Origin: UBA7803 sp041690675
Lineage (GTDB): Bacteria; Pseudomonadota; Gammaproteobacteria; Pseudomonadales; Azotimanducaceae
DNA length: 64,000 nt
Assembly (NCBI GenBank): GCA_041690675.1
Contig: JAWLGU010000002.1
Coordinates: 62,001 to 126,000, forward strand
Direction: 5' to 3'
The notes under the pieces: generated by a model
Seen by the model: the letters and a program-made list of their open reading frames with translations, nothing else
Databases searched by the model: none
Told to the model about the DNA's origin: nothing
Made by a program: the position numbers and the translations under genes
Shown: positions 18,427-28,839 of the stretch, in pieces
Layout: each line of letters opens with the position of its first letter
Numbering within the stretch: position 1 is the stretch's first letter

Positions 18427-19533
18427 ATGAACGGACCTGGACCTCGCAGTCTCGTCCTGAGCTTCGCCCTGATGCTGCTCGGCGCCTGCGGCGGCTCCGG
18501 GCCGGGCGAGGTGGAGTCTGCCGAGGTGGTCAATTTCTACAACTGGTCGGACTACATCCATCCGGAGACCCTGCCGGCGTTCGAAGCGGCTACCGGGATC
18601 GACGTCCGCTACGACGTGTACGACTCCAACGACGTGCTGGAGGGGAAGCTGCTGGCGGGCAACACCGGCTACGACATCGTGGTGCCCACGGGCAACTTCT
18701 TCGAGGTGCAGCGGCGGGCCGGGCTGTTCCGGCCCCTGGACAAGTCCCGGCTGGCCAACTACGGCAACCTGGACCCGGACATCCTCGCCAAGCTGGAGGC
18801 CCTGGACCCGGGTAACGAGCACGCGGTGCCCTACGCCTGGGGCACCAACGGCCTGGGCATCAATCTGGACAAGGTGAAAGCGCGCATAGCGGACCCGCCG
18901 CTGGACTCCTGGGACCTGCTGTTCGACCCGGAGAACGCCCGCCGGCTGGCGGACTGCGGCATCACGCTGCTGGATGCCGCCGACGAGGTGAACGAAATCG
19001 CCTTGAACTACCTGGGCTACCCGCCGGATTCCAGCGACCCCGGGCAGCTCGAGGAAGCCATGGGCGTGGTGGCGAAGATCCGCCCGTACGTCCGTTACTT
19101 TCACTCCTCCCAATACATCGACGATTTCGCCAACGGTGAGATCTGCCTGGCCCTCGGCTGGTCCGGCGACCTGTACCAGGCGATGAACGACGCGGCGCCC
19201 GGCGTGAATCTCGACTACGTGATTCCCAAGGAGGGCACCATCGTCTGGTTCGACCTGCTCGCCATCCCCGCGGACGCGCCGCACCCGGAGAACGCCCACA
19301 CGCTGATCGACTACCTGTTGCGGCCCGACGTGGCGGCGCGGATCACCAATCACACGTATTTCGCCAACGCCAACCGGGCGTCGTTCGAGCTGCTGAAGCC
19401 GGAGATCCGCAACGACCCGGCCATCTACCCACCGCCCGAGGTGATGGCGCGGCTGTTTCCCAATCCGGTGAAGGCGCCGGATTACGTGCGCAGCCGCAAC
19501 CGCCTGTGGACCCAGATCAAGACCGGAATGTGA
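18427..19533 (+). CDS. potF: Polyamine ABC transporter substrate-binding protein (PotF-like)
   Basis: 368 residues. The leader ends LLGACGG, a lipobox, so it is probably a lipoprotein rather than a soluble PotF. The mature protein has the family signature VVNFYNWSDYIHPETLPAFEAATGI, then YDIVVPTGNFFEVQ, VPYAWGTNGLGIN and LALGWSGDLYQAM, which carry the aromatic and acidic residues that hold polyamines. Binds putrescine or spermidine and delivers it to the PotGHI permease encoded 2.7 kb away on the other strand. The next gene, puuD, starts 2 bp after the stop. Putrescine rather than spermidine preference is inferred only from overall likeness to PotF. Confidence 0.9.
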   Translation: MNGPGPRSLVLSFALMLLGACGGSGPGEVESAEVVNFYNWSDYIHPETLPAFEAATGIDVRYDVYDSNDVLEGKLLAGNTGYDIVVPTGNFFEVQRRAGLFRPLDKSRLANYGNLDPDILAKLEALDPGNEHAVPYAWGTNGLGINLDKVKARIADPPLDSWDLLFDPENARRLADCGITLLDAADEVNEIALNYLGYPPDSSDPGQLEEAMGVVAKIRPYVRYFHSSQYIDDFANGEICLALGWSGDLYQAMNDAAPGVNLDYVIPKEGTIVWFDLLAIPADAPHPENAHTLIDYLLRPDVAARITNHTYFANANRASFELLKPEIRNDPAIYPPPEVMARLFPNPVKAPDYVRSRNRLWTQIKTGM

Positions 19534-19534
19534 C

Positions 19535-20561
19535 GTGACGACACGCGCTCGTAGCAAGCCCGTGGTGCTGATCCCCTGCGACGTCAAGCAGGTGGGCATC
19601 CACCCGTTTCACTGCGTGGGGGAGAAGTACATCAATGCCGTGGCCCACGGTTCCGACAGCTGGCCTCTGCTGCTGCCGGCGTTCGGCGGCGGCGAGGATC
19701 TCGAGCCCCTGCTGGGGCACATGGACCTGGACGCGCTGCTCGACATGGCCGACGGCGTGTTCCTGCCGGGCAGCGTGAGCAATCTGGCGCCTCGCCACTA
19801 CGGCGGCGACGACGACCCGGAACTGCTTGGCGATCCCCAGCGGGACGCCCTGGCGTTGGAGCTCGTGCACCGCGCCATGGCCCGGGAAGTGCCGCTGTTC
19901 GCGGTGTGCCGCGGGATGCAGGAGCTCAACGTGGCGCTGGGCGGCACCTTGCACCCGCGGCTGCATCAGGTTCCCGATCTGATGGACCATCGGGAAGACG
20001 TGACCGCGGAGCGGGCCGAGCAGTACGTGGCGGCGCACCCGGTGACCCTGCGGGCCGGGGGACTGCTGGAGCGGCTGCTCGGCACCCGGGAGATCGAGGT
20101 CAACTCGCTGCACGGGCAGGGCATTCGCGATCTGGCGTCGCGTCTGGTGGCGGAGGCGGTGGCACCGGACGGTGTGGTGGAAGCCGTCTCCTGCCCCGAC
20201 CACGCCGGATTCCTGCTGGGTGTCCAATGGCACCCGGAGTGGCGCTACCACGAGAATCCTGCGTCGGTGGCCCTGTTTCGGGCGTTCGGCGACGCCGCGC
20301 GCGAGCGGCAGCGCCGCCGNNNNNNNNNNNNNNNNNNNNNNNNNNNNNNNNNNNNNNNNNNNNNNNNNNNNNNNNNNNNNNNNNNNNNNNNNNNNNNNNN
20401 NNNNNNNNNNNNNNNNNNNTGTCCAATGGCACCCGGAGTGGCGCTACCACGAGAATCCTGCGTCGGTGGCCCTGTTTCGGGCGTTCGGCGACGCCGCGCG
20501 CGAGCGGCAGCGCCGCCGCACAATGGCGACGGCGGCGAGCGCCGCCGGCCCGGCTAGCTGA
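19535..20561 (+). CDS. puuD: Gamma-glutamyl-gamma-aminobutyrate hydrolase PuuD, interrupted by an assembly gap
   Basis: Class I glutamine-amidotransferase-like hydrolase that releases GABA from gamma-glutamyl-GABA in the Puu pathway. Visible motifs are FLPGSVSNLAPRHYGG, the nucleophile elbow FAVCRGMQELNVALGG and GVQWHPEW with the catalytic His. The frame is broken by 100 Ns at 20320-20419 and by a second copy of the preceding 99 bp after the Ns. Removing 199 bp restores one frame of 275 residues ending at 20561 (tail RTMATAASAAGPAS). The start is GTG at 19535 with a weak ribosome site. It is coupled to the PotF-like gene. The break is an assembly artefact, not a biological mutation. Confidence 0.88.
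20221..20518. repeat. 99 bp exact duplication on both sides of the scaffold gap
   Basis: Positions 20221-20319 and 20420-20518 read the same, from TGTCCAATGGCACCC to GCAGCGCCGCCG. The copies abut the N run exactly. This is what remains when two contigs that overlap by an assembler k-mer are scaffolded instead of merged. Confidence 0.95.
20320..20419. other. Run of 100 Ns (scaffold gap)
   Basis: Exactly 100 unknown bases, the conventional placeholder for a gap of unknown size. Because the flanks are identical, the true gap is probably negative (an overlap), so no sequence need be missing. Confidence 0.98.
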
Positions 20562-20645
20562 TCAGCCGCAGAGTGAACGGATAACGATAGCGCTCGCCGC
20601 CGTTGGCTTTGATGGCGGCGATGATGGTCAGCGTCACGCCCGCGG

Positions 20646-20649
<4 letters not shown>
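20554..20649 (-). pseudogene. C-terminal remnant of a DUF4870-type membrane protein
   Basis: Between degQ and puuD the minus strand encodes 31 codons, from GTG at 20649 to TAG at 20554, containing TLTIIAAIKANGGERYRYPF. This matches the end of DUF4870 proteins (last membrane helix, then AIKANxGExYRYP). The earlier helices of the roughly 110-residue family are absent. The GTG overlaps the degQ stop by 4 bp (GTGA), so the remnant could still be translated by coupling. Its stop lies in the 3' end of puuD on the other strand. I read it as a truncated gene, but a real short protein cannot be excluded. Confidence 0.5.
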
Positions 20650-22109
<1,460 letters not shown>

Positions 22110-22206
22110 GGCGCTCCTCGTCTTCTTGGCGTTGCGTTGGCTCCCCTTTCCCTCATGCGGGTCACCGCCGGCCGATTCAAGAGCCGTGCCGGGCCCGCCT
22201 GCTTTG

Positions 22207-23028
22207 TCAGGTTCCTGAGCGATTGGTTCCCGGGTGGGCGGAACGTCGCGCGTTCACCGCCAGGGCGATTCCGGCGCCGAGGATCACCGCGGCGATGAGC
22301 AGGGTGGCCAGGGCATTGATCTCCGGTGACAGGCCCAGGCGCACCTTCGAGAAGATCACCATGGGCAGGGTGGAGGCGCCGGGGCCGGAGACGAAGCTGG
22401 CGATCACCAGGTCGTCCAGAGACAGGGTGAATGCCAGCAGCCAGCCAGCCAGCAGCGCGGGAGCCAGCAGCGGAACGGTGATCAGGAAGAAGGTGGGCCA
22501 GGGGCGCGCCCCCAGATCCATGGCCGCCTCCTCCAGGGCCGGGTCGAGCTGAGACAGGCGCGACTGCACCACCACCGCCACGTACGCAGTGCAGAACGTG
22601 ATGTGGGCGATGGCGATGGTGCCGAAGCCGCGCTGCCCGGGCCAGCCCACGGCTCCCTGCAGCGCCACGAACAGCATCAGCAGCGACAGCCCGGTGATCA
22701 CCTCCGGCACCACCAGCGGCGCCGCCAGCATGCCCGAGAACAGGGTCCGGGTGCGGAAGCGACCGAAGCGCACCATCACGTAGCCCCCCATGAGCCCGAG
22801 CCCGGTGGCCACGGTGGCGCTCATCACCGCGATCTTCAGCGACAGCCAGGCGGCGGCGAGGATCTGCTCGTCCTGCAACAGCGCCGCGTACCAGCGGGTG
22901 GAGAAACCCTGCCAGATCATCACCCGGTCGCTGGCGTTGAAGGAGTAGGCCACCAGGGTGAGGATGGGGACGTACAGAAAGGCGTAGCCGAAGGCCACCA
23001 GAGACACCAGGGTCACCGGCCTACGCAT
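22207..23028 (-). CDS. potI: Polyamine ABC transporter permease PotI
   Basis: 273 residues, six membrane helices. The cytoplasmic EAA loop reads AAMDLGARPWPTFFLITVPLLAPAL near residue 175, where the ATPase docks. N-terminal FLYVPILTLVAYSFNASDRVMIWQGFSTRWYAAL is typical of PotI/PotC. Forms the inner-membrane channel with PotH. The start overlaps the end of potH by 8 bp, so the two are coupled. Confidence 0.95.
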   Translation of the reverse strand: MRRPVTLVSLVAFGYAFLYVPILTLVAYSFNASDRVMIWQGFSTRWYAALLQDEQILAAAWLSLKIAVMSATVATGLGLMGGYVMVRFGRFRTRTLFSGMLAAPLVVPEVITGLSLLMLFVALQGAVGWPGQRGFGTIAIAHITFCTAYVAVVVQSRLSQLDPALEEAAMDLGARPWPTFFLITVPLLAPALLAGWLLAFTLSLDDLVIASFVSGPGASTLPMVIFSKVRLGLSPEINALATLLIAAVILGAGIALAVNARRSAHPGTNRSGT

Positions 23029-23923
23029 TGGGGAGCTCCTTGCCCGTGTTCTGCAGCAGGGCGATGGGCAGGACCAGGATCACCAGCATGACGATGGCCA
23101 CGGCGGAGGCGATGGGCCAGTCGCGGTTGGCGAAGAACTCGTTCCACAAAACCCGGCCGATCATGATGCTGTCCGGCCCACCGAGCAGCTCCGGTATCAC
23201 GAACTCGCCCACCGCGGGGATGAACACCAGCATCGATCCCGCCAGGATGCCGGGCAGCGACAGCGGCAGGGTCACCTTGTAGAAGGCCTGCCACGGCCGG
23301 CAGCCCAAATCCAGGGCTGCTTCCACCGTGGAGTAGTCGAGCCGCGCCAGGACCGCGTACAGGGGCAGGATCATGAACGGCAGGTAGGAGTAGACGATGC
23401 CCACGTACACCGCGCCCTCGCTGTAGAGGATGCTGAGCGGCGCGTCGATGAGGCCCAGGGCCATCAGCGTCTGGTTGATGAGCCCGCCTCCCTGCAGCAG
23501 CACCTTCCAGGCGTAGACCCGGATGAGGAAGGACGTCCAGAACGGCAGGATCACCAGCATCAGCAGGACGATCTGGGCGCGCCCCTGGGCCCGGGCGATG
23601 AGATAGGCGATGGGGTAGCCCAGCAGCAGGCATAGCACCGTGGACACCAGGGCGATGCGCAGGGAGGTGAGATACGACAGCACGTACAGCGCGTCCGCCA
23701 CCAGAAAGCGGTAGTTGCCCAGGGTCACCTGCAGCGACAGGCCGTCGGGCGTTTCGCTGATGAGCGGAGTGTACGGGGGCTGGGCGATGACCGCCTCCGC
23801 CAGCGAAATCTTGAAGACGAACACGAACGGCAGCAGGAAGAAGAGCACCAGCCAGGCGAACGGGACGGCGTAGAACAGCCAGCGGCTGCGCCCCCAGTAG
23901 CCGGTCCCGGCATGGGCGCTCAT
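23021..23923 (-). CDS. potH: Polyamine ABC transporter permease PotH
   Basis: 300 residues, six membrane helices, with a longer first periplasmic loop (about residues 40-80) as in PotH/PotB. The EAA loop reads AALDLGCRPWQAFYKVTLPLSLPGI. The start at 23923 is chosen because it gives a 4 bp ATGA overlap with the potG stop; a longer reading frame would run 42 bp into potG. Pairs with PotI. Confidence 0.95.
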   Translation of the reverse strand: MSAHAGTGYWGRSRWLFYAVPFAWLVLFFLLPFVFVFKISLAEAVIAQPPYTPLISETPDGLSLQVTLGNYRFLVADALYVLSYLTSLRIALVSTVLCLLLGYPIAYLIARAQGRAQIVLLMLVILPFWTSFLIRVYAWKVLLQGGGLINQTLMALGLIDAPLSILYSEGAVYVGIVYSYLPFMILPLYAVLARLDYSTVEAALDLGCRPWQAFYKVTLPLSLPGILAGSMLVFIPAVGEFVIPELLGGPDSIMIGRVLWNEFFANRDWPIASAVAIVMLVILVLPIALLQNTGKELPNA

Positions 23924-25086
23924 TCGCTGAGCACCACCAGGCTCTCCGGTTCCCAGGACAGCCACACCGGCTCGTCCCAGGTGAAGGTGTGCTCGGGGGC
24001 GCGGGAGCGCATGGGCAGGGTCGCCTCCAGCACCAGCTGGTCGTTCACCCGTACGTGATACGTGGAGTGGGGCCCGAGGTAGGTGATCTGCTCGATCTGG
24101 CCCCGTACCGCGTTCACCGGGCCGGCGGAGCCGGCGCCGCCGGTGCTGCCTGCGGGGGGCTGACGCTCCAGGTGCAGCTTCTCCGGCCGGATGGCCACCC
24201 AGATTTCGCCGCCCTGGTCCGGGTGCCCGGCCGCCGACTCCCCCAGCTCCAGCACCACGTCCGCATCCCGGGCGCGGAGCCGCCCGGCGGGCTGATCCGG
24301 CAGACAGGCGAGCAGGTTCACCGAGCCGATGAAGCCCGCCACGAAGCGATTGGCCGGGGTCTCGTAGATCTCGAGCGGCGTGCCCACCTGCTCGAAACGG
24401 CCGTCGCGCATCACCGCGATGCGGGTGGAGAGGTTCATGGCCTCTTCCTGATCGTGGGTCACCAGAACGAAGGTCACGCCCACCCGCTCCTGAATCCGTG
24501 CCAGCTCCAGCTGGGTCCGCTCGCGCAGCTTCTTGTCCAGCGCCGCGAGGGGCTCGTCCAGCAGCAGCAGCCGGGGCCGCTTCACCAGGGCCCGGGCCAG
24601 CGCCACCCGCTGGCGCTGCCCGCCCGAGAGCTGATCCGGCCGGCGCTCGGCGAAGGCGGAAAGCTCCACCATGGCCAGGACCTCGTCCACCCGCTCCCGG
24701 ATCTCGGCCTTGCGCACCCGGTCCTGCTTGAGCCCGAACGCCACGTTGTTGAACACGTTCATGTGGGGAAACAGGGCGTAGGACTGGAACATCATGTTCA
24801 CCGGCCGCTCGTAGGGCGGCAGCCGGGTGACGTCGCGGCCGTCGATCAGCACCCGCCCGGCGCTGGGCATCTCGAGGCCGGCGAGCATGCGCAGCAGGGT
24901 GGTCTTGCCGCAGCCCGAGCCGCCGAGCAGGCTGAAGAACTCCCCCTCGTAGATGTCGAGAGAGACGTCGTTCACGGCGACGAAGTCGTCGAAGCGCTTG
25001 CTGATGTGCTCGATGCGGAGGAACGGTTCCCGGTCGGCGCGCGTCCAGGGCTGCTCTAGGAAGGGATCTGCTCGGGTCTGGGCCAA
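23920..25086 (-). CDS. potG: Polyamine ABC transporter ATP-binding protein PotG
   Basis: 388 residues from a TTG at 25086. ATPase domain: Walker A GGSGCGKTT, Q-loop MMFQSYALFPHMNVFNNVAFGL, signature LSGGQRQRVALARAL, Walker B LLLLDEPLAALD and H-loop LVTHDQEEAM. The C-terminal 120 residues form the TOBE regulatory domain (WVAIRPEKLHL, GQIEQITYLGPHSTYHV). No ATG lies in a sensible place; AGGAAA about 9 nt before the TTG gives a start MAQTRADPFLEQPW that fits the family. Energises the PotHI channel. First gene of potG-potH-potI, divergent from the spermidine-dehydrogenase-like gene. Confidence 0.93.
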   Translation of the reverse strand: MAQTRADPFLEQPWTRADREPFLRIEHISKRFDDFVAVNDVSLDIYEGEFFSLLGGSGCGKTTLLRMLAGLEMPSAGRVLIDGRDVTRLPPYERPVNMMFQSYALFPHMNVFNNVAFGLKQDRVRKAEIRERVDEVLAMVELSAFAERRPDQLSGGQRQRVALARALVKRPRLLLLDEPLAALDKKLRERTQLELARIQERVGVTFVLVTHDQEEAMNLSTRIAVMRDGRFEQVGTPLEIYETPANRFVAGFIGSVNLLACLPDQPAGRLRARDADVVLELGESAAGHPDQGGEIWVAIRPEKLHLERQPPAGSTGGAGSAGPVNAVRGQIEQITYLGPHSTYHVRVNDQLVLEATLPMRSRAPEHTFTWDEPVWLSWEPESLVVLSE

Positions 25087-25191
25087 CTGGGTGGTTTCCT
25101 GTCTGCGGCGGTCACGGTCGAGCTCGCGACGAGCTGAGTCAGTGGGCTGTTTACCGTATCCTTCGGGGGGCCCGCAACTTCGGCGAACAGC

Positions 25192-27078
25192 ATGACCACC
25201 CCCGGACGCGGCATCAGCCGCAGAGACTTCCTGAACGGCATAGCGATCCCGCTGGCGAGCGCACCGCTCTCGGGCTTGGCGTCGGCGGCTTCCGGCGTCG
25301 CCCGGGGCCGCTCGTCCCAGGGCTACTATCCGCCCGCCCTGACGGGGCTGCGCGGCAGTCATCCCGGCTCCTTCGAGGTGGCCCATGCGCTGGCCTGGCG
25401 CGGCGAGCACTGGGAGCGGCCCGCGCGCCGCACCGACGACGAGTACGACCTGGTGGTGGTGGGGGGCGGCATCTCCGGGCTGGCGGCGGCCTACCTGTTC
25501 CGCGCCCAGGTGGGCTCCGACGCGCGGATTCTCGTCCTCGACAACCATGACGACTTCGGCGGCCACGCCAAGCGCAACGAGTTCCAGGTGGACGACCGCA
25601 CCCTGATCGGCTACGGCGGCAGTCAGAGCATCGACAGCCCGGCCAGCTACTCCCGGGTGGCGGCGGGGCTCCTGACCGAGCTCGGGATCGAGACGGCGCG
25701 CTTCCACCGGCACTACGACCAGGAGTTCGCGGCGCGGCACGGCCTCCGCCAGGGCATTTTGTTCCAGGCGAGCGGCTCGCGCGGCGCCCGGCTCACCGGC
25801 CATGCCGGCTACGCTGCCAGCACCGAGGAGCGGGAGCAGTGGCTCGCCGACTATCCGCTGTCACCGGCGGGGCGCCGGGCGCTCGGACGCCTGTACGCAG
25901 GCGTCATGGCGGACACAGACGCCGTCCGCGCCGCCCTGGCGGCGCCGCAGCGGAGCCCGGTGGAGCCCTTTCTGCGCGCCGCGTTCGACATGCCCGACGA
26001 TGCCCTGGAGGCGCTGCGCGACACCACCCTGACGTTCTGGGGGTTCGGTCTCGACGGGCTGTCGGTGCAGGAGATCCTGGCCTACGAGACCCTGGGCCCC
26101 GGCCTCAATCGCGCCGCCGCCGAGCTCGGCTGGTCCAACCCCGCCTTCGGCCACCATGGCGAGGAGCCGTACATCTTCCACTTCCCCGACGGCAACGCCT
26201 CCATCGCCCGGCTGCTGGTGGGGTCCCTGGTGCCCGGCGCGCTGTCCGGCCGCGGCATGACGGAGGTGGTTCGGGCGCGGCTGGCCTACGACCGCCTGGA
26301 TCGGCCGGAGAACCGGGTTCGAATACGTCTGTCCAGCACTGCGGTGGAGGTGCGCAACGTTCCCGGAGGGGTGGACGTGGTATACGTGTCGAGCGACGGC
26401 CGGGTCGAGCGGGTGGGCGGGCGCCACGCCATTCTCGCCTGCTACAACAACGTCATCCCCCATCTCTGCCCCGAGCTGGGAGCCGCTCAGCGCGAGGCGC
26501 TGCAGTACCCGGAGAAGATTCCGCTGGCGGTAGTGAACGTGGCGCTCAGGAACTGGCGGGCCATCGCCGAATCGGGCTACGGCCAGGTCTACACCCCCGG
26601 CGGCTTCCTGGTGCGGATGGGGCTCGACTTCCCGGTGAGCATGGGCGGTTACCGGTACAGCGCCGGCCCCCACGAGCCGGTGGTGCTGGACTGCTGGCAC
26701 GCGGCCGTGGACCGGGACGTCGCCCTTCATCCCTTCGAGCGCCTGCGCCGGGGCCGCCACGCCATGCTGGCCCGGCCCTTCGGGGCGTACGAGGCGGCGG
26801 TCCGGGAACAGCTCACCGAGGCCTGGGGCGGATTCGGACTGGATCCCGACCGCGACATCGCGGCGATCACCGTGAATCGCTGGCCCCACGGTTACGCCTG
26901 GGAATACACCGACCTCTGGGACGAGCCGGGCTGGGGGCGCGGCGCCGGACCGCACGTCATCGGCCGCCAGCAGCTCGGCCGCATCTCCATCGCCAACTCC
27001 GACTCGGAAGCCTTCGCCTACGTCAACGGCGCCATCGACGCGGCCTACCGGGCGGTGCGGGAGCAGATCACGCCGTGA
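25192..27078 (+). CDS. Tat-exported FAD oxidoreductase, spermidine dehydrogenase-like (SpdH)
   Basis: 628 residues. The N-terminus has a twin-arginine signal (SRRDFLNG at 9-16, then a hydrophobic stretch), so it is exported folded with its cofactor. A mature-end block YYPPALTGLRGSHPGSFEVAHAL precedes the FAD-binding fold VVVGGGISGLAAAYLF (88-103) and LDNHDDFGGHAKRN. The C-terminus ends with the second FAD-contacting segment (RISIANSDSEAFAYVNGAI). This layout and length match the P. aeruginosa SpdH group, which oxidises spermidine in the periplasm. Divergent from potG and 2 kb from potF/puuD, which supports a polyamine substrate. The exact substrate is inference. Confidence 0.8.
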   Translation: MTTPGRGISRRDFLNGIAIPLASAPLSGLASAASGVARGRSSQGYYPPALTGLRGSHPGSFEVAHALAWRGEHWERPARRTDDEYDLVVVGGGISGLAAAYLFRAQVGSDARILVLDNHDDFGGHAKRNEFQVDDRTLIGYGGSQSIDSPASYSRVAAGLLTELGIETARFHRHYDQEFAARHGLRQGILFQASGSRGARLTGHAGYAASTEEREQWLADYPLSPAGRRALGRLYAGVMADTDAVRAALAAPQRSPVEPFLRAAFDMPDDALEALRDTTLTFWGFGLDGLSVQEILAYETLGPGLNRAAAELGWSNPAFGHHGEEPYIFHFPDGNASIARLLVGSLVPGALSGRGMTEVVRARLAYDRLDRPENRVRIRLSSTAVEVRNVPGGVDVVYVSSDGRVERVGGRHAILACYNNVIPHLCPELGAAQREALQYPEKIPLAVVNVALRNWRAIAESGYGQVYTPGGFLVRMGLDFPVSMGGYRYSAGPHEPVVLDCWHAAVDRDVALHPFERLRRGRHAMLARPFGAYEAAVREQLTEAWGGFGLDPDRDIAAITVNRWPHGYAWEYTDLWDEPGWGRGAGPHVIGRQQLGRISIANSDSEAFAYVNGAIDAAYRAVREQITP

Positions 27079-28700
27079 GCGGTCCCGGCCGGTCCGGCGG
27101 CACCGGGGCTGCGCCGCCTTCGGCGTGGATCGGCGAGGCGCTGAAGCGGGGCCTGGCCGAGCTCGAGGCGGGCCGGCCGGAGGCGGCGGTGGCGCAGTGC
27201 CGGCGGGTGCTGCAGGCGGCGCCCGAGCTGGCGGAGGCCCATTTTCTGGTGGGGCTGGCGGCGCTGGCCCTGAACGACCGCCGCACGGCCATGTCCGCCT
27301 TCGGCTCGGTCACCCGGCTGCGGCCGGAGCACGGCGCCGCCTGGGCCCAGCTCGCGCGCCTGTTCATGCAGACCGGCCAGGCCAACCGCGCCGACCAGGC
27401 CCTCGCCCAGGCCATGGCCCACGAGGCGGGCGATCCGCTGGTCCAGGACCTCATCGGCACCACCCACTCGCTGCTGGGCGATCAGGCGGCGGCCCGGGAG
27501 TGGTACGCGCGGGCCGTGGCGGGGGCGCCGGATCGGGTGCCGTTCCGGGTCAACCTCGCCAACGCCCTGGTGTTCCTCGGCCGCACGGCCGAAGCGGAGG
27601 TCGAGCTCGAGCAAGCACTGGCCCTGGCTCCGGCCAGCGCTCAGGCCCACTGGGTGCTTTCCGGTGTGCGCAAGGCGCGGGACCGCAACCACGTGGAGAC
27701 TCTGGTGCGGCTGGCGGCCCGCCAGGGCCAGCCGCCCAGGGCGCTGGCCTTCATCTACTACGCCCTCGGCAAGGAGCTGGAGGATCTCCAGGAGTGGGAG
27801 CGGGCCTTCGAAGCCTTCGCGCGGGGGGCGGCGAACCGGCGGCGCACGGTGGAGTACGACGAGGCCGCCGAGGCGGCCATGTACCGGGCACTGGAACGCA
27901 CCTTCACCCCGGCGTGGCTGGAGGACGGCCGCGCCGCCCACCTGGATGATTTCGCCGGTCAGCCGGCGCCCATCTTCGTGGTCGGGCAGCCCCGTACCGG
28001 CACCACGCTGGTGGAACGCATCATCAGTGCCCATTCCCAGGTGGACTCGGCCGGTGAGCTGCAGCAGTTCGGTCTGTCGGTGCGCCGCCTGGTGGATTAC
28101 CGGGGCAGCGGCCGCTTCTCGGCGGCGCTGATGGAGCAGGCGGCGGAGCTCGACGGTCGCGCTCTGGGGGAGGCGTACCTGCAGGCTTCGGCGCGAATGC
28201 ACGGCAACGCGCCCCGGTTCGTCGACAAGCTGCCGTCGAACTTCCTGTACCTGCCGCTGATCCTCAAGGCCCTGCCCCACGCCCGCATCGTCCATCTGGT
28301 GCGCGACCCCATGGATGCCTGCTTCGCCAGCTTCAAGCAGCTCTTCGCCGATGCCTATCCCCACTCCTACGACCAGCAGGAGATGGCGCGGCACTTCGCC
28401 CGCTACCACCGGCTGATGGCGGTTTGGCGGGAGCGCTTCCCCGGGCGCTTTCACGATGTGCGCTACGAAGAAATCGCCCGGGACACCGAGCCCCACGCGC
28501 GGGCGCTCATGGCCTACCTGGAGCTTCCCTGGGAGGACGCCTGCCTCGAGTTTCACCGCCAGGAAGGCGCGGTGGCCACCGCCAGCGCGGTGCAGGTGCG
28601 CGAGCCGGCGCACACCCGATCCATCGGCCGCTGGCGCCGCTACGAGCGGCAGCTCGAGCCCATACGCAGGGCCCTGGAGGCGGCCGGCGTGCCGCTCTGA
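27075..28700 (+). CDS. TPR-repeat sulfotransferase
   Basis: 541 residues from a GTG that overlaps the previous stop (GTGA). Residues about 15-230 are tetratricopeptide repeats (for example AEAHFLVGLAALALNDRRTAMSAF and AAWAQLARLFMQTGQANRADQAL). The C-terminal half is a sulfotransferase domain: the PAPS 5'-phosphosulfate loop GQPRTGTT at about 304-311, then LVERIISAHSQVDSAGEL, the FVDKLPSNFLYL segment and the 3'-phosphate site HLVRDPMDACFASFKQ. Members transfer sulfate from PAPS to peptides, glycans or small molecules; some are tyrosylprotein sulfotransferase-like. No PAPS synthesis genes are nearby. The coupling to a polyamine oxidase is unusual. Confidence 0.87.
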   Translation: MSGPGRSGGTGAAPPSAWIGEALKRGLAELEAGRPEAAVAQCRRVLQAAPELAEAHFLVGLAALALNDRRTAMSAFGSVTRLRPEHGAAWAQLARLFMQTGQANRADQALAQAMAHEAGDPLVQDLIGTTHSLLGDQAAAREWYARAVAGAPDRVPFRVNLANALVFLGRTAEAEVELEQALALAPASAQAHWVLSGVRKARDRNHVETLVRLAARQGQPPRALAFIYYALGKELEDLQEWERAFEAFARGAANRRRTVEYDEAAEAAMYRALERTFTPAWLEDGRAAHLDDFAGQPAPIFVVGQPRTGTTLVERIISAHSQVDSAGELQQFGLSVRRLVDYRGSGRFSAALMEQAAELDGRALGEAYLQASARMHGNAPRFVDKLPSNFLYLPLILKALPHARIVHLVRDPMDACFASFKQLFADAYPHSYDQQEMARHFARYHRLMAVWRERFPGRFHDVRYEEIARDTEPHARALMAYLELPWEDACLEFHRQEGAVATASAVQVREPAHTRSIGRWRRYERQLEPIRRALEAAGVPL

Positions 28701-28714
28701 GCGGTCGACCCGGC

Positions 28715-28769
28715 GGCTCGCCAACGGCCCGCCAGCGGCCCGCCAGCGGCTCGCCAGCGGCTCGCCATC
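28715..28769. repeat. Five tandem copies of an 11 bp unit (GGCTCGCCARC)
   Basis: Units at 28715, 28726, 28737, 28748 and 28759 read GGCTCGCCAAC, GGCCCGCCAGC (twice), GGCTCGCCAGC and GGCTCGCCATC. The array lies in the 139 bp gap between the sulfotransferase and the TonB-dependent receptor, about 70 bp before the latter's start. A second array of the same unit is at 55727-55781. Confidence 0.9.
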
Positions 28770-28839
28770 AGCTTGCTCCCATGCCTGCCGCTGTGGTCTC
28801 ATTCGGCACCATAAGAAAAGCTGGCAAGGGGATCGCGCC

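Noticed and set aside
25087..25803. Long N-terminal extension of PotG
   Set aside because: The open frame continues upstream through the divergent gene, but family length, the TTG with a ribosome site and composition place the start at 25086.
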